From assembly GCA_009836625.1 (NCBI GenBank), contig VXVC01000011.1, forward strand, positions 1-42,520: a DNA stretch of 42,520 nt, in the 5' to 3' direction. Positions 17,219 to 25,723 of the stretch are shown in pieces; positions within the stretch are counted from its first letter, which is position 1; every line of letters begins with the position of its first letter. A model generated the notes under the pieces. That model ran no database searches, was not told where the DNA came from, and worked only from the letters and a program-made list of their open reading frames with translations. The stretch is from Holophagales bacterium. GTDB lineage: Bacteria > Acidobacteriota > Thermoanaerobaculia > Multivoradales > Multivoraceae. A program made the translations under genes and the position numbers.

Positions 17219-18758
17219 GAACCCGACAACCGACGAACCCCGGATTGCCACCCCTACGGAGGTCGCACGGAGTGCGACGTTGGTCGCGTCGTTGACCGAA
17301 GCGCCCAGTGCGTCCGGCGACGAGGTGCGTGCTCTCTCGGAGCTGGCGGACTGTCTCGAGGTGCGGGCGGATCTGGTCGGCGATGTCGGCGCCGACTGGT
17401 TGCGGGAGCGTTTCGCCGGAGAGCTTCTCTACACGCTGCGGAGCGAAGCGGAAGGCGGTCGGGGCACCGTTGAGCCGGAGCGCCGGGCGGCGCTGCTTTC
17501 CGCGGCACGCGGATACGACTTCGTTGACATCGAGGCGGACCGCGATCTCGGCAGGGCCGTTCTGGACGTTGTCGAACCCCGGCGTCGCCTGGTGTCGTGG
17601 CATGGTCGGGCGCGGAACCTGAAGGTCCTGCAGGGCCGCTTGAGACAGGTTTCCGGGGTCGAGGCGCGGCTCTACAAGCTGGTCACCGAAGCCCAGAACT
17701 CCGGCGACGAGCTGGTGCCGCTCGAGTTGCTTCTCGGCGCGGGCCGGGGCGACGTCGCCGCCTTCTCGATGGGCGCCATCGGCGCCTGGACCCGGCTGGT
17801 GGCGCCGCGTCTCGGCGCACCGTGGATCTACGGCGCCGCCGGACCGCTGGCCGCGGCGCCCGGTCAGCCGCCCGTGGAGCGGCTGCGGGTCGACTACGGC
17901 CTCCCGAACCTCCGTCGCGCATCGCGGCTGTTCGGCGTCGTCGGCCACCCGGCGGCGCACAGCCTGTCGCCCAGGCTCCACAACTCCGGCTACCGCGACC
18001 GTGGCGAGGAAGCTCTCTATGTCGCCTTCGATGCGCCGAGCTTCGAGACTTTCTGGCGCGAGGTCGTGCTCTCCGACTTCTTCGACCGGGCCGGCCTGCC
18101 GCTCAGCGGTCTGAGCGTGACCGCGCCGCACAAGGCAGCGGCTCTTGCAGCGGCCTCCGAAGCGGGCGACCTGGCACGCGGGACGCAGGGCGCCAACACG
18201 CTGTTGCCATGCCGGAATGGTGCCGCGAGCAAGCGGTGGAGGGCGGAGAGCACGGATCCCGAGGGGGTTGTCGGTCCGCTTCGCCGAGGCGGCATCGATC
18301 TGGAGGATCGCGACGCGGTGGTCATCGGCGCCGGCGGCGCCGGTCGGGCCGCCGCTCTCGGTCTGGCCGCGGCCGGCGCCCGGGTCGTTCTCGCCAACCG
18401 CACGGAGGCGACGGGACGGCCTGCCGCCGAGGCGCTCGGCGTCGCCTTCGCGCCGCTCGAAGAACTCGAACCCGGCGGCTTCGACATCGTGGTCAACGCG
18501 ACTTCTCTCGGCCACCGTGCTGACGATCCGTTGCCCTGCGACCCGGCGGCGCTTCGTTCCTCGGCGGCGGCGGTCGAGCTGGTCTACGGCGGCGGTCCAA
18601 CGCCATGGGGCCGCGCGCTCGCGGCCAGAGGCCTGGTGGTCGTCGACGGCCGCGAGGTGCTCCTGCACCAGGGGCTCTCCCAGTTCGAGGCGATGATCGG
18701 AACGGCCCTGCCCTTCGAGGTCGGCGCCGCCGCCCTGGGCCTGGAGACGCGGCCATGA
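17217..18758 (+). CDS. aroDE: Bifunctional 3-dehydroquinate dehydratase / shikimate dehydrogenase (AroD-AroE fusion)
   Basis: The protein should catalyse two consecutive shikimate-pathway steps: dehydroquinate to dehydroshikimate to shikimate. With the TTG start at 17217, ten bases after AAGGAGG, it has 513 residues; a GTG at 17172 in the same frame has no spaced ribosome site and lies before the hairpin. The N-terminal half (about 25-225) is a type I dehydratase: LEVRADL, TLRSEAEGG, His129 in SWHGR and Schiff-base Lys154 in YKLVTEA. The C-terminal half (about 238-510) is shikimate dehydrogenase: GHPAAHSLSPRLHN, SVTAPHK (Lys306), GANTLL, and NADP-binding GAGGAGRAA with NRT. The fusion order matches plant and chlamydial bifunctional enzymes. 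Its stop overlaps the hisZ ATG. Confidence 0.93.
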   Translation: MNPTTDEPRIATPTEVARSATLVASLTEAPSASGDEVRALSELADCLEVRADLVGDVGADWLRERFAGELLYTLRSEAEGGRGTVEPERRAALLSAARGYDFVDIEADRDLGRAVLDVVEPRRRLVSWHGRARNLKVLQGRLRQVSGVEARLYKLVTEAQNSGDELVPLELLLGAGRGDVAAFSMGAIGAWTRLVAPRLGAPWIYGAAGPLAAAPGQPPVERLRVDYGLPNLRRASRLFGVVGHPAAHSLSPRLHNSGYRDRGEEALYVAFDAPSFETFWREVVLSDFFDRAGLPLSGLSVTAPHKAAALAAASEAGDLARGTQGANTLLPCRNGAASKRWRAESTDPEGVVGPLRRGGIDLEDRDAVVIGAGGAGRAAALGLAAAGARVVLANRTEATGRPAAEALGVAFAPLEELEPGGFDIVVNATSLGHRADDPLPCDPAALRSSAAAVELVYGGGPTPWGRALAARGLVVVDGREVLLHQGLSQFEAMIGTALPFEVGAAALGLETRP

Positions 18759-19759
18759 AGATCTCCGCCGGCTTGCCGACGGGGGTGTCGGCCTCCCTGT
18801 TCGACAGCGCCAGGCGGCGCCGCCGCTTGGAGGCGCGCCTTTCCGCGCTGCTGGAGGAGCGCGGTTTCGCCGAGGTCCTGCTGCCCATCCTCGACTACTT
18901 CGAGCCGTACCGGCCGTTGCTGACGGGTCGGCGGCTGGAGCAGCTCTACCGCTTCGTGGACCGCGACGGTCAGCTCCTCGTGCTGCGGGGCGACTTCACA
19001 CCGATGCTGGCCCGGCTGCTCGCGCCCCACCTCGACGAACTGGAACTGCCGCTGCGTCTCTACTACCGGGGCGATGTGGTGCGTCACCAGCCCCTGCGGC
19101 CCGGCCGGATGCGCGAGTACTCGCAATTGGGCGCGGAACTCCTCGGCGGCGACGAGGCCGAAGCGGACGAGAAGATGTTGGCCCTGTTCTTCGACCTGCT
19201 GCTCGAGGCGCGTGGGGAGGACCCGGCGCCCGGCGACGGCGAGGAGCACACCCTGCGCGTCGTGCTCGGCGTGGCCGGAGCGCTCGACGAGGCTCTGCTG
19301 GCGGCTGCCGGCGAGCGGGAAGCCTCTGACCTCGCCCTGCGCATCGCCAGCCGCGACCGGACCGCGGCGCGCCGGGCCGGTCTGGCCGATGTCGTCGAAC
19401 GCGGCTACCCGACGGACCTCTCCGTGCTGGGCGGCACGGGAGAGGCGGTGTCCGAGCTGCTCGGTCTGCGCGACCGGTTGTCCTCCGCGTATCGCGACGC
19501 GGCCATCGAGGTCGAGGTCGACCTCGCCGAGTTCGCCGCCGCCGCCCTCGACCCGCGCATCGGTGTCGGCGATGGCCCGCGCGGCTACTACGACGGGCTG
19601 ATGTTCGCTGCCTACGCGCCGGGAACCGCCCTGGCTCTCGGCGTTGGTGGCCGCTACGACAGGGTGTTCCGGTCGCTCAGCGGCGATTGCTCGGCGGTCG
19701 GCTTCTCGCTCGGTCTCGACCTGCTGCTGGAACTCAGCGTCGCGGAGGCGCGGTCATGA
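18755..19759 (+). CDS. hisZ: ATP phosphoribosyltransferase regulatory subunit HisZ
   Basis: HisZ is a catalytically inactive relative of histidyl-tRNA synthetase that activates short HisG and confers histidine feedback. The 334-residue product keeps class II synthetase-like segments: PILDYFEPY, RGDFTPMLARLLAP, YYRGDVVRHQPLRPGRMREYSQLGAE (motif 2 style, here quoted only as a landmark), and GVGGRYDRVF near the C-terminus. It lacks the anticodon-binding domain, as expected for HisZ. The ATG overlaps the aroDE stop, and its own stop overlaps the hisG ATG, so subunit synthesis is coupled. Confidence 0.9.
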   Translation: MKISAGLPTGVSASLFDSARRRRRLEARLSALLEERGFAEVLLPILDYFEPYRPLLTGRRLEQLYRFVDRDGQLLVLRGDFTPMLARLLAPHLDELELPLRLYYRGDVVRHQPLRPGRMREYSQLGAELLGGDEAEADEKMLALFFDLLLEARGEDPAPGDGEEHTLRVVLGVAGALDEALLAAAGEREASDLALRIASRDRTAARRAGLADVVERGYPTDLSVLGGTGEAVSELLGLRDRLSSAYRDAAIEVEVDLAEFAAAALDPRIGVGDGPRGYYDGLMFAAYAPGTALALGVGGRYDRVFRSLSGDCSAVGFSLGLDLLLELSVAEARS

Positions 19760-20394
19760 TCACGATTGGCCTGCCCAAGGGGCGGAACCTGGGCCCCGCG
19801 CGCGCGGCCCTCGCGGCCGCGGGACTGAATCTCGACGGCCTCGACTCCTCGCGCCTGCGCCAGCGTTTCCCCGACCAGAGCGTCTTGGGGACTCCGGTCG
19901 AGGTGCTGCTGCTCAAGGACTGGGACCTGCCGCTCTACGTCGAGCACGGGATCGTCGACTGCGCGATCGTCGGCTCGGACGTGCTCGAGGAGACCCAGCC
20001 CGATGTCTTTTGGCCGCTCCAACTGAAGGACGGCAGGAGCCGCCTGTCGTTGATCGCCGAGACTCCCGAGCTGCCGAAGCGCAGCGGCCAGCTCCGGGCG
20101 GCGACCCGCTACCCGAACTGGGCGGCGCGTCTGCTGGCCGCCCGGAACCTCCATGTCGAGGTGATCCACCTCACCAGCTCGATCGAGCTTGGACCGCTGC
20201 TCGATCTGACCGATGTGGCGGTGGACATCGTTCAGACCGGCGGCACGCTCCGGGCCCACGACCTGCACGAAGTCGAGGTGCTCGCGGCCGTGGCCCCGAC
20301 GTTCGTCGTCAACCGGGCGTCGTTTCACGCCCACCGCCGCCGGCTGAGCGGGCTGCTCGGCGCGCTCGAAGAGACGGAGACCGGCGGTGAGTGA
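19756..20394 (+). CDS. hisG: ATP phosphoribosyltransferase, short form HisG
   Basis: HisG joins ATP and PRPP in the first, committed step of histidine synthesis. The 212-residue product is the short form, which needs HisZ, encoded immediately upstream. Landmarks are IGLPKGRNLGPA at the N-terminus, CAIVGSDVLEE and the PRPP-site region VDIVQTGGTLRAHDLHEVE. The frame is open upstream inside hisZ, but the ATG at 19756 gives the standard start. It overlaps the GTG of hisD by eight bases. Confidence 0.96.
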   Translation: MITIGLPKGRNLGPARAALAAAGLNLDGLDSSRLRQRFPDQSVLGTPVEVLLLKDWDLPLYVEHGIVDCAIVGSDVLEETQPDVFWPLQLKDGRSRLSLIAETPELPKRSGQLRAATRYPNWAARLLAARNLHVEVIHLTSSIELGPLLDLTDVAVDIVQTGGTLRAHDLHEVEVLAAVAPTFVVNRASFHAHRRRLSGLLGALEETETGGE

Positions 20395-21787
20395 AGTAGG
20401 CGGCAGCGCGCTTCGGGTCCTCGACGCCGGGAGTTCCGCCGGACGGGAACGCCTGGAACTCCTCGACCGTCGGGGCCGCGGCGGCATCGCGGCGGAGATC
20501 CGCCAGGCGGCAGCGGAGATCGTGGACCAGGTCCGGGCAGGCGGCGACGCCGCCCTGCTCGACGCGGTGCGCCGCTTCGACGGTTACGAGGCAGGGACAA
20601 CGGGTCTCCTCCGCCTGTCGGTGCGCGGGTCTGACATCCGACCGCCCGAAGACGGGCGCTCGGACTGTGACGCGGCTGGCGCGGGGACGCGCCACCCGGG
20701 TTCTGACCCGCCGCCGCCGGTACTCGACGCCATCGAGCGCGCCCGGGGAGCCATCGAGGCGTACCACCGCGCACTGCTGCGCGGGCCCGGCGTTGAACGC
20801 GTCGAGCGGGACGGCGTCCGGATCGAGGAGCGTCGCCTCGCCGTCCGCCGGGTCGGCCTCTACGTGCCAGGCGGCCGCTTCCCCTATCCGTCGACCGTGC
20901 TGATGACCGCGGTGCCGGCCCGGCTCGCCGGTGTCGAGGAGATCGTCGTCGCCACGCCGCCCCGGGCCTACCGGGACAGCCCGGTGCTGCGGCACGTTCT
21001 GGACCTGGTCGGAGTGGACGAGGTGTGGGGCATGGGCGGGGCCCACGCGGTCGCGGCGCTGGCCTACGGCACCGAGTCGATCCGCCCGGTCGATCTGATC
21101 GCGGGCCCGGGCAACGCCTGGGTGGCAGCGGCCAAGCAGCACGTCGCGTCGGATGTCGGCGTCGACCGGGACGCCGGGCCGTCCGAGGTCGTCATCGTCG
21201 CCACCGCCGGCGCTACGGCTGAGTGCGTCGCCGCCGATCTGCTGGCGCAAGCGGAGCACGACCCGCTGGCGGTCGCGGTCCTGGTCACCGACTCCGCTGA
21301 ACTCGCGGAGAGCGTCCGCGCCCAAGTCGACTGGCGGCTCGCGGACCTGCCGACCGCCGAGACGGCCGCGGCGGCTCTCGAGCGGTACGGCGCGGGCTTC
21401 GTCGCCGCCGACCTGGACGAGGCGATCACGCTCGCCGAACGCATCGCCCCGGAGCATCTGCAGTTGATGGGCGAGGCGGCCGAGGAGCGGGCCGGTGAGG
21501 TGCGTAACGCCGGCGCGGTGTTCGTCGGGGCGTCGTCGCCGGTGGTGTTCGGGGACTACGTCGCCGGTCCCAGCCACGTCCTGCCGACGGGCGGCAGCGC
21601 CCGGTTCGCCTCCGGCCTCGGTACCGACGACTTCCTGCGGCGCAGCCACACCGTCCGGTTCTCCGCCGAGGCCGCGGCGGCCTGGGCCGGCGCCGCCGAG
21701 ACGCTGGCGACGACAGAGGGTCTGTCCGCGCATGCCGCGGCGGCCAGGCTGCGCCGCGTCTCCGAGGACCGGGAGACCAGGCCATGA
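20387..21787 (+). CDS. hisD: Histidinol dehydrogenase HisD
   Basis: HisD oxidises L-histidinol to L-histidine in two NAD-dependent steps. The 466-residue product has all key residues: zinc ligands Gln288 and His291 (AQAEHDP), Asp390 (FGDYVAGPSHVLP) and His449 (EGLSAHA), and the catalytic pair Glu356-His357 (APEHLQL). GPGNAWVAAAKQ and DAGPSEVV are also standard. It is about 30 residues longer than usual; most of the excess is a Pro/Gly/Asp-rich insertion near residues 85-110, between the RFD segment and the helix ending AYH. Start is GTG within the end of hisG; the stop overlaps the hisC ATG. Confidence 0.96.
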   Translation: MSEVGGSALRVLDAGSSAGRERLELLDRRGRGGIAAEIRQAAAEIVDQVRAGGDAALLDAVRRFDGYEAGTTGLLRLSVRGSDIRPPEDGRSDCDAAGAGTRHPGSDPPPPVLDAIERARGAIEAYHRALLRGPGVERVERDGVRIEERRLAVRRVGLYVPGGRFPYPSTVLMTAVPARLAGVEEIVVATPPRAYRDSPVLRHVLDLVGVDEVWGMGGAHAVAALAYGTESIRPVDLIAGPGNAWVAAAKQHVASDVGVDRDAGPSEVVIVATAGATAECVAADLLAQAEHDPLAVAVLVTDSAELAESVRAQVDWRLADLPTAETAAAALERYGAGFVAADLDEAITLAERIAPEHLQLMGEAAEERAGEVRNAGAVFVGASSPVVFGDYVAGPSHVLPTGGSARFASGLGTDDFLRRSHTVRFSAEAAAAWAGAAETLATTEGLSAHAAAARLRRVSEDRETRP

Positions 21788-22878
21788 CCGGCCGCGCTGA
21801 GTGGGCGGCGGCCCTCGTGCGGCCGGAGGTGCGCGACCTGTCGCTCTACTCGCTGCACCAGGTCGAGGCCCGCTACAAGCTCGACCAGAACGAGGCGCCC
21901 TGGGACCTGCCGCGGTCGCTCAAGCGGGAGGCCCTGGCCCGGCTGGCTGACCGGCCCTGGTCGGAGTACCCGGACTTCCACGCCGACCGGTTGCGCCGGT
22001 TGATCGGCGACCTGCACGACTGGCCCATGGAGGGCGTCCTGGTGGGCAACGGCTCCGGCGAGCTCCTCACGACCGTGCTCGAGGGGGTCGTTCGCCCCGG
22101 CCAGGAGGTACTCATCTGCGATCCGAGCTTCAGTCCATACAGGACGTTCGTCGGGCGCGCCGCCGGCGTGCCGCGGCACCTGCCTCCGGCTCCCAAACTG
22201 GGCTTGCAGATGAACGAGCTCCAGGCCGAGGTCGACCGCGACCCGCGGCGGCCGGTGCTGCTGTGCACGCCGAACAACCCGACCGGGGCGGCGGCGGACC
22301 CCGAAGCGGTGGAGCGCCTGACGCGGTCCCTCGACGCGGCCCTTCTGCTCGACAACGCGTACGGCGAGTTCTGCCGCCACGACTACCGGCCGCTGGCGCG
22401 GGCCAACCCGAACGTCATCCTGTTCCGGACCCTGTCCAAGGCCTGGTCCCTGGGCGGCATCCGGCTTGGCTACCTGCTCGCCGCGCCGGAACTCGTTTCG
22501 CAGTTGATCAAGGTCAAGCTGGCCTACAACGTCGGCCACGCCGCGGCCGCGATCGGCGAGGTGGCGCTGGAACACGCCGACCGTTTCCCGCGCCGGGTCG
22601 CGGTCGTGCGGGCGCGCCGGGAGCAGTGGGCGGCCATGCTCCGGGAGTTCGGCTTCGAGGTCTTCGACTCGGAAGCGAACTTCCTGCTCGCTCGCCATTC
22701 CCGCTGCACCGAGATCCGCGACGGTCTGGCGGCGGCCGGCGTGCTGGTCCGGGACGTGAGCCGCTACCCGGGACTCGCCAACTGCATGCGGATCGGAATC
22801 GGCGCCGGGCCGGCCCTGCGTGCGACCCGGCGCGCCCTGGACGGGATGTTGCCGTCAACTTCAGGAGGCAGGGCATGA
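21784..22878 (+). CDS. hisC: Histidinol-phosphate aminotransferase HisC
   Basis: HisC is a PLP enzyme of fold type I that forms histidinol phosphate from imidazole-acetol phosphate. The 364-residue product shows KLDQNEAPWDLP at the N-terminus, NPTG (165-168), the Asp190/Tyr193 pair in LLLDNAYGEF, PLP Lys219 in TLSKAWSLGG and Arg227 in IRLGY. Related aromatic aminotransferases look alike, but location between hisD and hisB settles the call. GGAGG before the hisB start lies inside its last codons. Confidence 0.95.
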   Translation: MTGRAEWAAALVRPEVRDLSLYSLHQVEARYKLDQNEAPWDLPRSLKREALARLADRPWSEYPDFHADRLRRLIGDLHDWPMEGVLVGNGSGELLTTVLEGVVRPGQEVLICDPSFSPYRTFVGRAAGVPRHLPPAPKLGLQMNELQAEVDRDPRRPVLLCTPNNPTGAAADPEAVERLTRSLDAALLLDNAYGEFCRHDYRPLARANPNVILFRTLSKAWSLGGIRLGYLLAAPELVSQLIKVKLAYNVGHAAAAIGEVALEHADRFPRRVAVVRARREQWAAMLREFGFEVFDSEANFLLARHSRCTEIRDGLAAAGVLVRDVSRYPGLANCMRIGIGAGPALRATRRALDGMLPSTSGGRA

Positions 22879-23474
22879 GAACAGCCTCGATCGACCGGAA
22901 GACGTCCGAAACCCGGATCCGTGCCGACCTCTCGCTCGACGGAGGCGACCGCCGGATCGATACTCCGAACGGGTTCTTCAGCCACATGCTGGACGCGCTG
23001 ACGCGCCACGGCGGCCTGGGGCTCGACCTCGAAGCCCGCGGCGATGTCGAGATCGATCTTCACCACACGGTGGAGGACACCGGGATCGTGCTCGGCGACG
23101 CGCTCCGGGAGGCCCTGGGTGACCGCGCCGGGGTGCGCCGCTTTGCGCACGCCTTCGCCCCGCTCGACGAGGCGCTGGCGCGCGCCGTGGTCGACCTCTC
23201 CGGCCGGGGCTCCTTCCACCTCCGGCTGCCGCCGGACCTCGAGCAGGCCTGGGTCACGACCGAGTTCCCGCTCACCCTGGTCGGCGACTTCTTCGGCGCC
23301 CTCGCCGACCGCGGTCGGCTGACGCTGCACCTTGACGTGCTCTGCGGCCGTAACCCGCACCACGTGGCCGAAGCCGCCTTCAAGGCGGTGGCTCTCGCGC
23401 TGCGCGACGCGGTGTCGCTTCGGGCCGGGGCGGTTGCCGAGGTGCCGAGCACGAAGGGGAGTCTCACCGCATGA
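22875..23474 (+). CDS. hisB: Imidazoleglycerol-phosphate dehydratase HisB
   Basis: This manganese enzyme dehydrates imidazoleglycerol phosphate. The 199-residue product is the dehydratase alone, with no histidinol-phosphatase domain. The metal-binding repeats are HHTVED (63-68) and NPHHVAEA (160-167); FFSHMLDALTRHGG and the C-terminal PSTKGSL are typical. The frame is open upstream in hisC, but ATG 22875 with GGAGG just before it is the right start. Its stop overlaps the hisH ATG. Confidence 0.97.
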   Translation: MRTASIDRKTSETRIRADLSLDGGDRRIDTPNGFFSHMLDALTRHGGLGLDLEARGDVEIDLHHTVEDTGIVLGDALREALGDRAGVRRFAHAFAPLDEALARAVVDLSGRGSFHLRLPPDLEQAWVTTEFPLTLVGDFFGALADRGRLTLHLDVLCGRNPHHVAEAAFKAVALALRDAVSLRAGAVAEVPSTKGSLTA

Positions 23475-24136
23475 CCGGCACGGAAGCGACCGTGATCGAC
23501 GCCGGGGTCGGCAACATCGGCAACCTGGTGCGGGCGCTCCGGCACTTGGGCGCCAAGGTCGAGATCACCTGCGACCCGGCGACGATTCGTGCCTCCCGCT
23601 GCCTGGTGCTGCCGGGGGTCGGTGCCTTCCGACCGCCGCGGGAGGTCCTGCGCGGCGCGCCCGAGGAGGCCATGCGCGCCGCGCTCGACGACGGCGCCAC
23701 GCTGCTCGGCATCTGCATCGGCTACCAGCTCCTGTTCGACAGCAGCGAAGAGTTCGGGACCACGGACGGCCTTGCCCTGCTCCCCGGCGGGGTCACCGAG
23801 CTACCCGGCGGCGTGCCGTTGCCCCACATCGGCTGGAACCGCGTCTTCGCGGTCAAGGATCACCCGCTGCTCGAGGGCGCCACGAACGACGACCACTACT
23901 ACTTCGTCCACTCCTTCGCACCACAGGACGTGCCGGAGGAGTGGGTGCTCGGGCGTTGCCGGCACGGCCGCAGCTTCCCGGCGATCACGGGTCGCGGGCG
24001 GATCGCCGGCACCCAGTTCCACCCTGAGAAGAGCGGAGCCGCGGGCCTGCGGTTGCTGAGTAACTACCTGACCTGGGCCGGCGATCTGGCCGCCGGGATT
24101 GACGGAGGAACCAGTGCAACTGCTTCCGGCCATTGA
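23471..24136 (+). CDS. hisH: Imidazole glycerol phosphate synthase, glutaminase subunit HisH
   Basis: HisH is a class I glutamine amidotransferase that passes ammonia to HisF. The 221-residue product has PGVGAF (48-53), nucleophile Cys82 in GICIGYQLLFD, and His184/Glu186 in TQFHPEKSG. DAGVGNIGNL opens the protein as usual. The last 23 bases overlap the start of hisA. HisF is encoded two genes downstream, so the two subunits come from the same mRNA. Confidence 0.96.
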   Translation: MTGTEATVIDAGVGNIGNLVRALRHLGAKVEITCDPATIRASRCLVLPGVGAFRPPREVLRGAPEEAMRAALDDGATLLGICIGYQLLFDSSEEFGTTDGLALLPGGVTELPGGVPLPHIGWNRVFAVKDHPLLEGATNDDHYYFVHSFAPQDVPEEWVLGRCRHGRSFPAITGRGRIAGTQFHPEKSGAAGLRLLSNYLTWAGDLAAGIDGGTSATASGH

Positions 24137-24854
24137 TCTGCGTGGCGGCCAGGTCGTGCGCCTTATGCGCGGCGACGACCGGCGGCGCACCGTCTATGAC
24201 GCCGATCCGGGCAGCGCGCTCCGCCGTTACCGCGAAGCCGGTGTCGCCCGTATCCACGTCGTCGACCTGGACGCGGCGTTCGGTGGCCCGCCCCAGCGCG
24301 ATGTCGTCCAGGAGCTCGCGCGGCAGGCAGAGGACTGCCCGAACGGTCGCGGCGGCATCCAGCTCGGCGGCGGCCTGCGCGATCGCGAGGCGGTCGAGTG
24401 GGCCTTCGCGGCCGGCTGCGAGCGGACCGTCGTGACCTCGCTCATCGTCCGCGAGTTCGACGTGTTCGCCGATCTCTGCCGCCGGTACCCCGAACGCATG
24501 GTGGCGGCGCTCGACATCGACGGCGGCGAGGTCCGGCTCGCCGGCTGGACCGAGTCGGCCGACCGTTCGCCGACCGCGCTCTGCGCCCAGCTCGCCGATC
24601 TGCCGGTGGCCGCGGTCCTGGTGACCGACATCTCGCGCGACGGGATGATGCAGGGCCCGAACATCGACCTCGCCTGCCGGATCGGCGACCTGGCCGGCGC
24701 GCCGGCGATCCTCTCGGGCGGGGTGCGCTCGGCGGCCGATCTGGAAGCCGCGGCGCGGCGGCCCGGGATCGAAGCCGCGATCGTGGGCCGGGCGCTCTAC
24801 GACGGTTCCCTCCGTCTGGAGGACGCGATTGCCGCCTGCGGGAGCGCTTCATGA
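24114..24854 (+). CDS. hisA: Phosphoribosyl-formimino-AICAR-phosphate isomerase HisA
   Basis: HisA performs the Amadori isomerisation of ProFAR on a TIM barrel. GTG at 24114 is chosen because GGAGG (24104-24108) is five bases before it and the product then starts directly with the first strand, [10 protein letters not shown]; a TTG at 24099 is the alternative. The 246-residue protein has Asp8, Asp134 in ALDIDGG and the Thr-Asp of VTDISRDGM, matching the catalytic set of HisA. A separate trpF is present, so this is not a dual-function PriA. Confidence 0.95.
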   Translation: MQLLPAIDLRGGQVVRLMRGDDRRRTVYDADPGSALRRYREAGVARIHVVDLDAAFGGPPQRDVVQELARQAEDCPNGRGGIQLGGGLRDREAVEWAFAAGCERTVVTSLIVREFDVFADLCRRYPERMVAALDIDGGEVRLAGWTESADRSPTALCAQLADLPVAAVLVTDISRDGMMQGPNIDLACRIGDLAGAPAILSGGVRSAADLEAAARRPGIEAAIVGRALYDGSLRLEDAIAACGSAS

Positions 24855-25645
24855 GAGCCACCATCGAACCGACCGGCCTGACGCGCCGGATCATCCCCTG
24901 CCTGGACGTGGCGGCCGGCCGCGTGGTGAAGGGGGTCCAGTTCAGGAACCTGACCGATCAGGGCGACCCGACCGAGGCGGCGGCGCGCTACGCGGCGGAG
25001 GGTGCCGACGAGATCGTCTTCCTCGACATCACCGCGGCGCCCGAGCGTCGCGACACGGACCTCGACTGGGTGCGCCGGACCGCCGAGCAGGTGTTCATTC
25101 CCCTGAGCGTCGGCGGCGGCGTCCGCAGCGTCGATGACGGCCGCAAGTTGCTCCTCGCCGGCGCCGACAAGCTGGGGATCAACACCGCCGCGGTCGCCGA
25201 GCCGGAACTGCTCACCCGCCTCGCGGAGCGTTTCGGCAGCCAGTGCGTCGTCCTGTCGGTCGACGCGAAGCGCCGGGAGCCGGCCGGCGCCGAGGCCCAG
25301 AGCTGGGAGGTCGTCACCCACGGTGGCCGCACGCCGACCGGGCTCGATGCGCTCGAGTGGATCGAGGAGGGGATCGAGCGCGGAGCCGGGGAGATCCTGC
25401 TGACCAGCATCGACAGCGACGGCACCCAGGCGGGCTACGACCTGCAACTGCTGCGACGAGCGTCCGCGCTGTCGCCCGTCCCGGTGATCGCCTCGGGCGG
25501 CGCCGGCACCCTGGAGCATCTCGCCGATGCCCTGGAAACGGGCGCGGCGGCGGTACTCGCTGCCTCGATCTTCCACCAGGAGACCTACTCGGTGGGCGCG
25601 GTCAAGGAGTACCTCGGCCGGCGCTATCCGATCCGCATCGCATGA
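24851..25645 (+). CDS. hisF: Imidazole glycerol phosphate synthase, cyclase subunit HisF
   Basis: HisF uses ammonia from HisH to make imidazoleglycerol phosphate and AICAR, the link to purine synthesis. The 264-residue TIM-barrel protein has catalytic Asp19 in IIPCLDV and Asp138 in LSVDAK, plus [20 protein letters not shown] and [12 protein letters not shown] 24851 overlaps the hisA stop. The next gene starts 78 bases later, the widest gap in the operon. Confidence 0.97.
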   Translation: MRATIEPTGLTRRIIPCLDVAAGRVVKGVQFRNLTDQGDPTEAAARYAAEGADEIVFLDITAAPERRDTDLDWVRRTAEQVFIPLSVGGGVRSVDDGRKLLLAGADKLGINTAAVAEPELLTRLAERFGSQCVVLSVDAKRREPAGAEAQSWEVVTHGGRTPTGLDALEWIEEGIERGAGEILLTSIDSDGTQAGYDLQLLRRASALSPVPVIASGGAGTLEHLADALETGAAAVLAASIFHQETYSVGAVKEYLGRRYPIRIA

Positions 25646-25657
25646 CCACTGCGTACG

Positions 25658-25673
25658 CCGGCCTTCTGGCCGG
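25658..25673 (+). other. Intercistronic hairpin between hisF and hisIE
   Basis: CCGGCC (25658-25663) and GGCCGG (25668-25673) pair perfectly around a TTCT loop, with one more G-T wobble outside. No T tract follows, so it is not a typical terminator. It sits in the only gap longer than 25 bases inside the operon and might affect mRNA processing or stability. Confidence 0.45.
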
Positions 25674-25723
25674 TATCCGGAACGCACCGACAGACCAACC
25701 AACCGATGACGAAGGACGAACAG

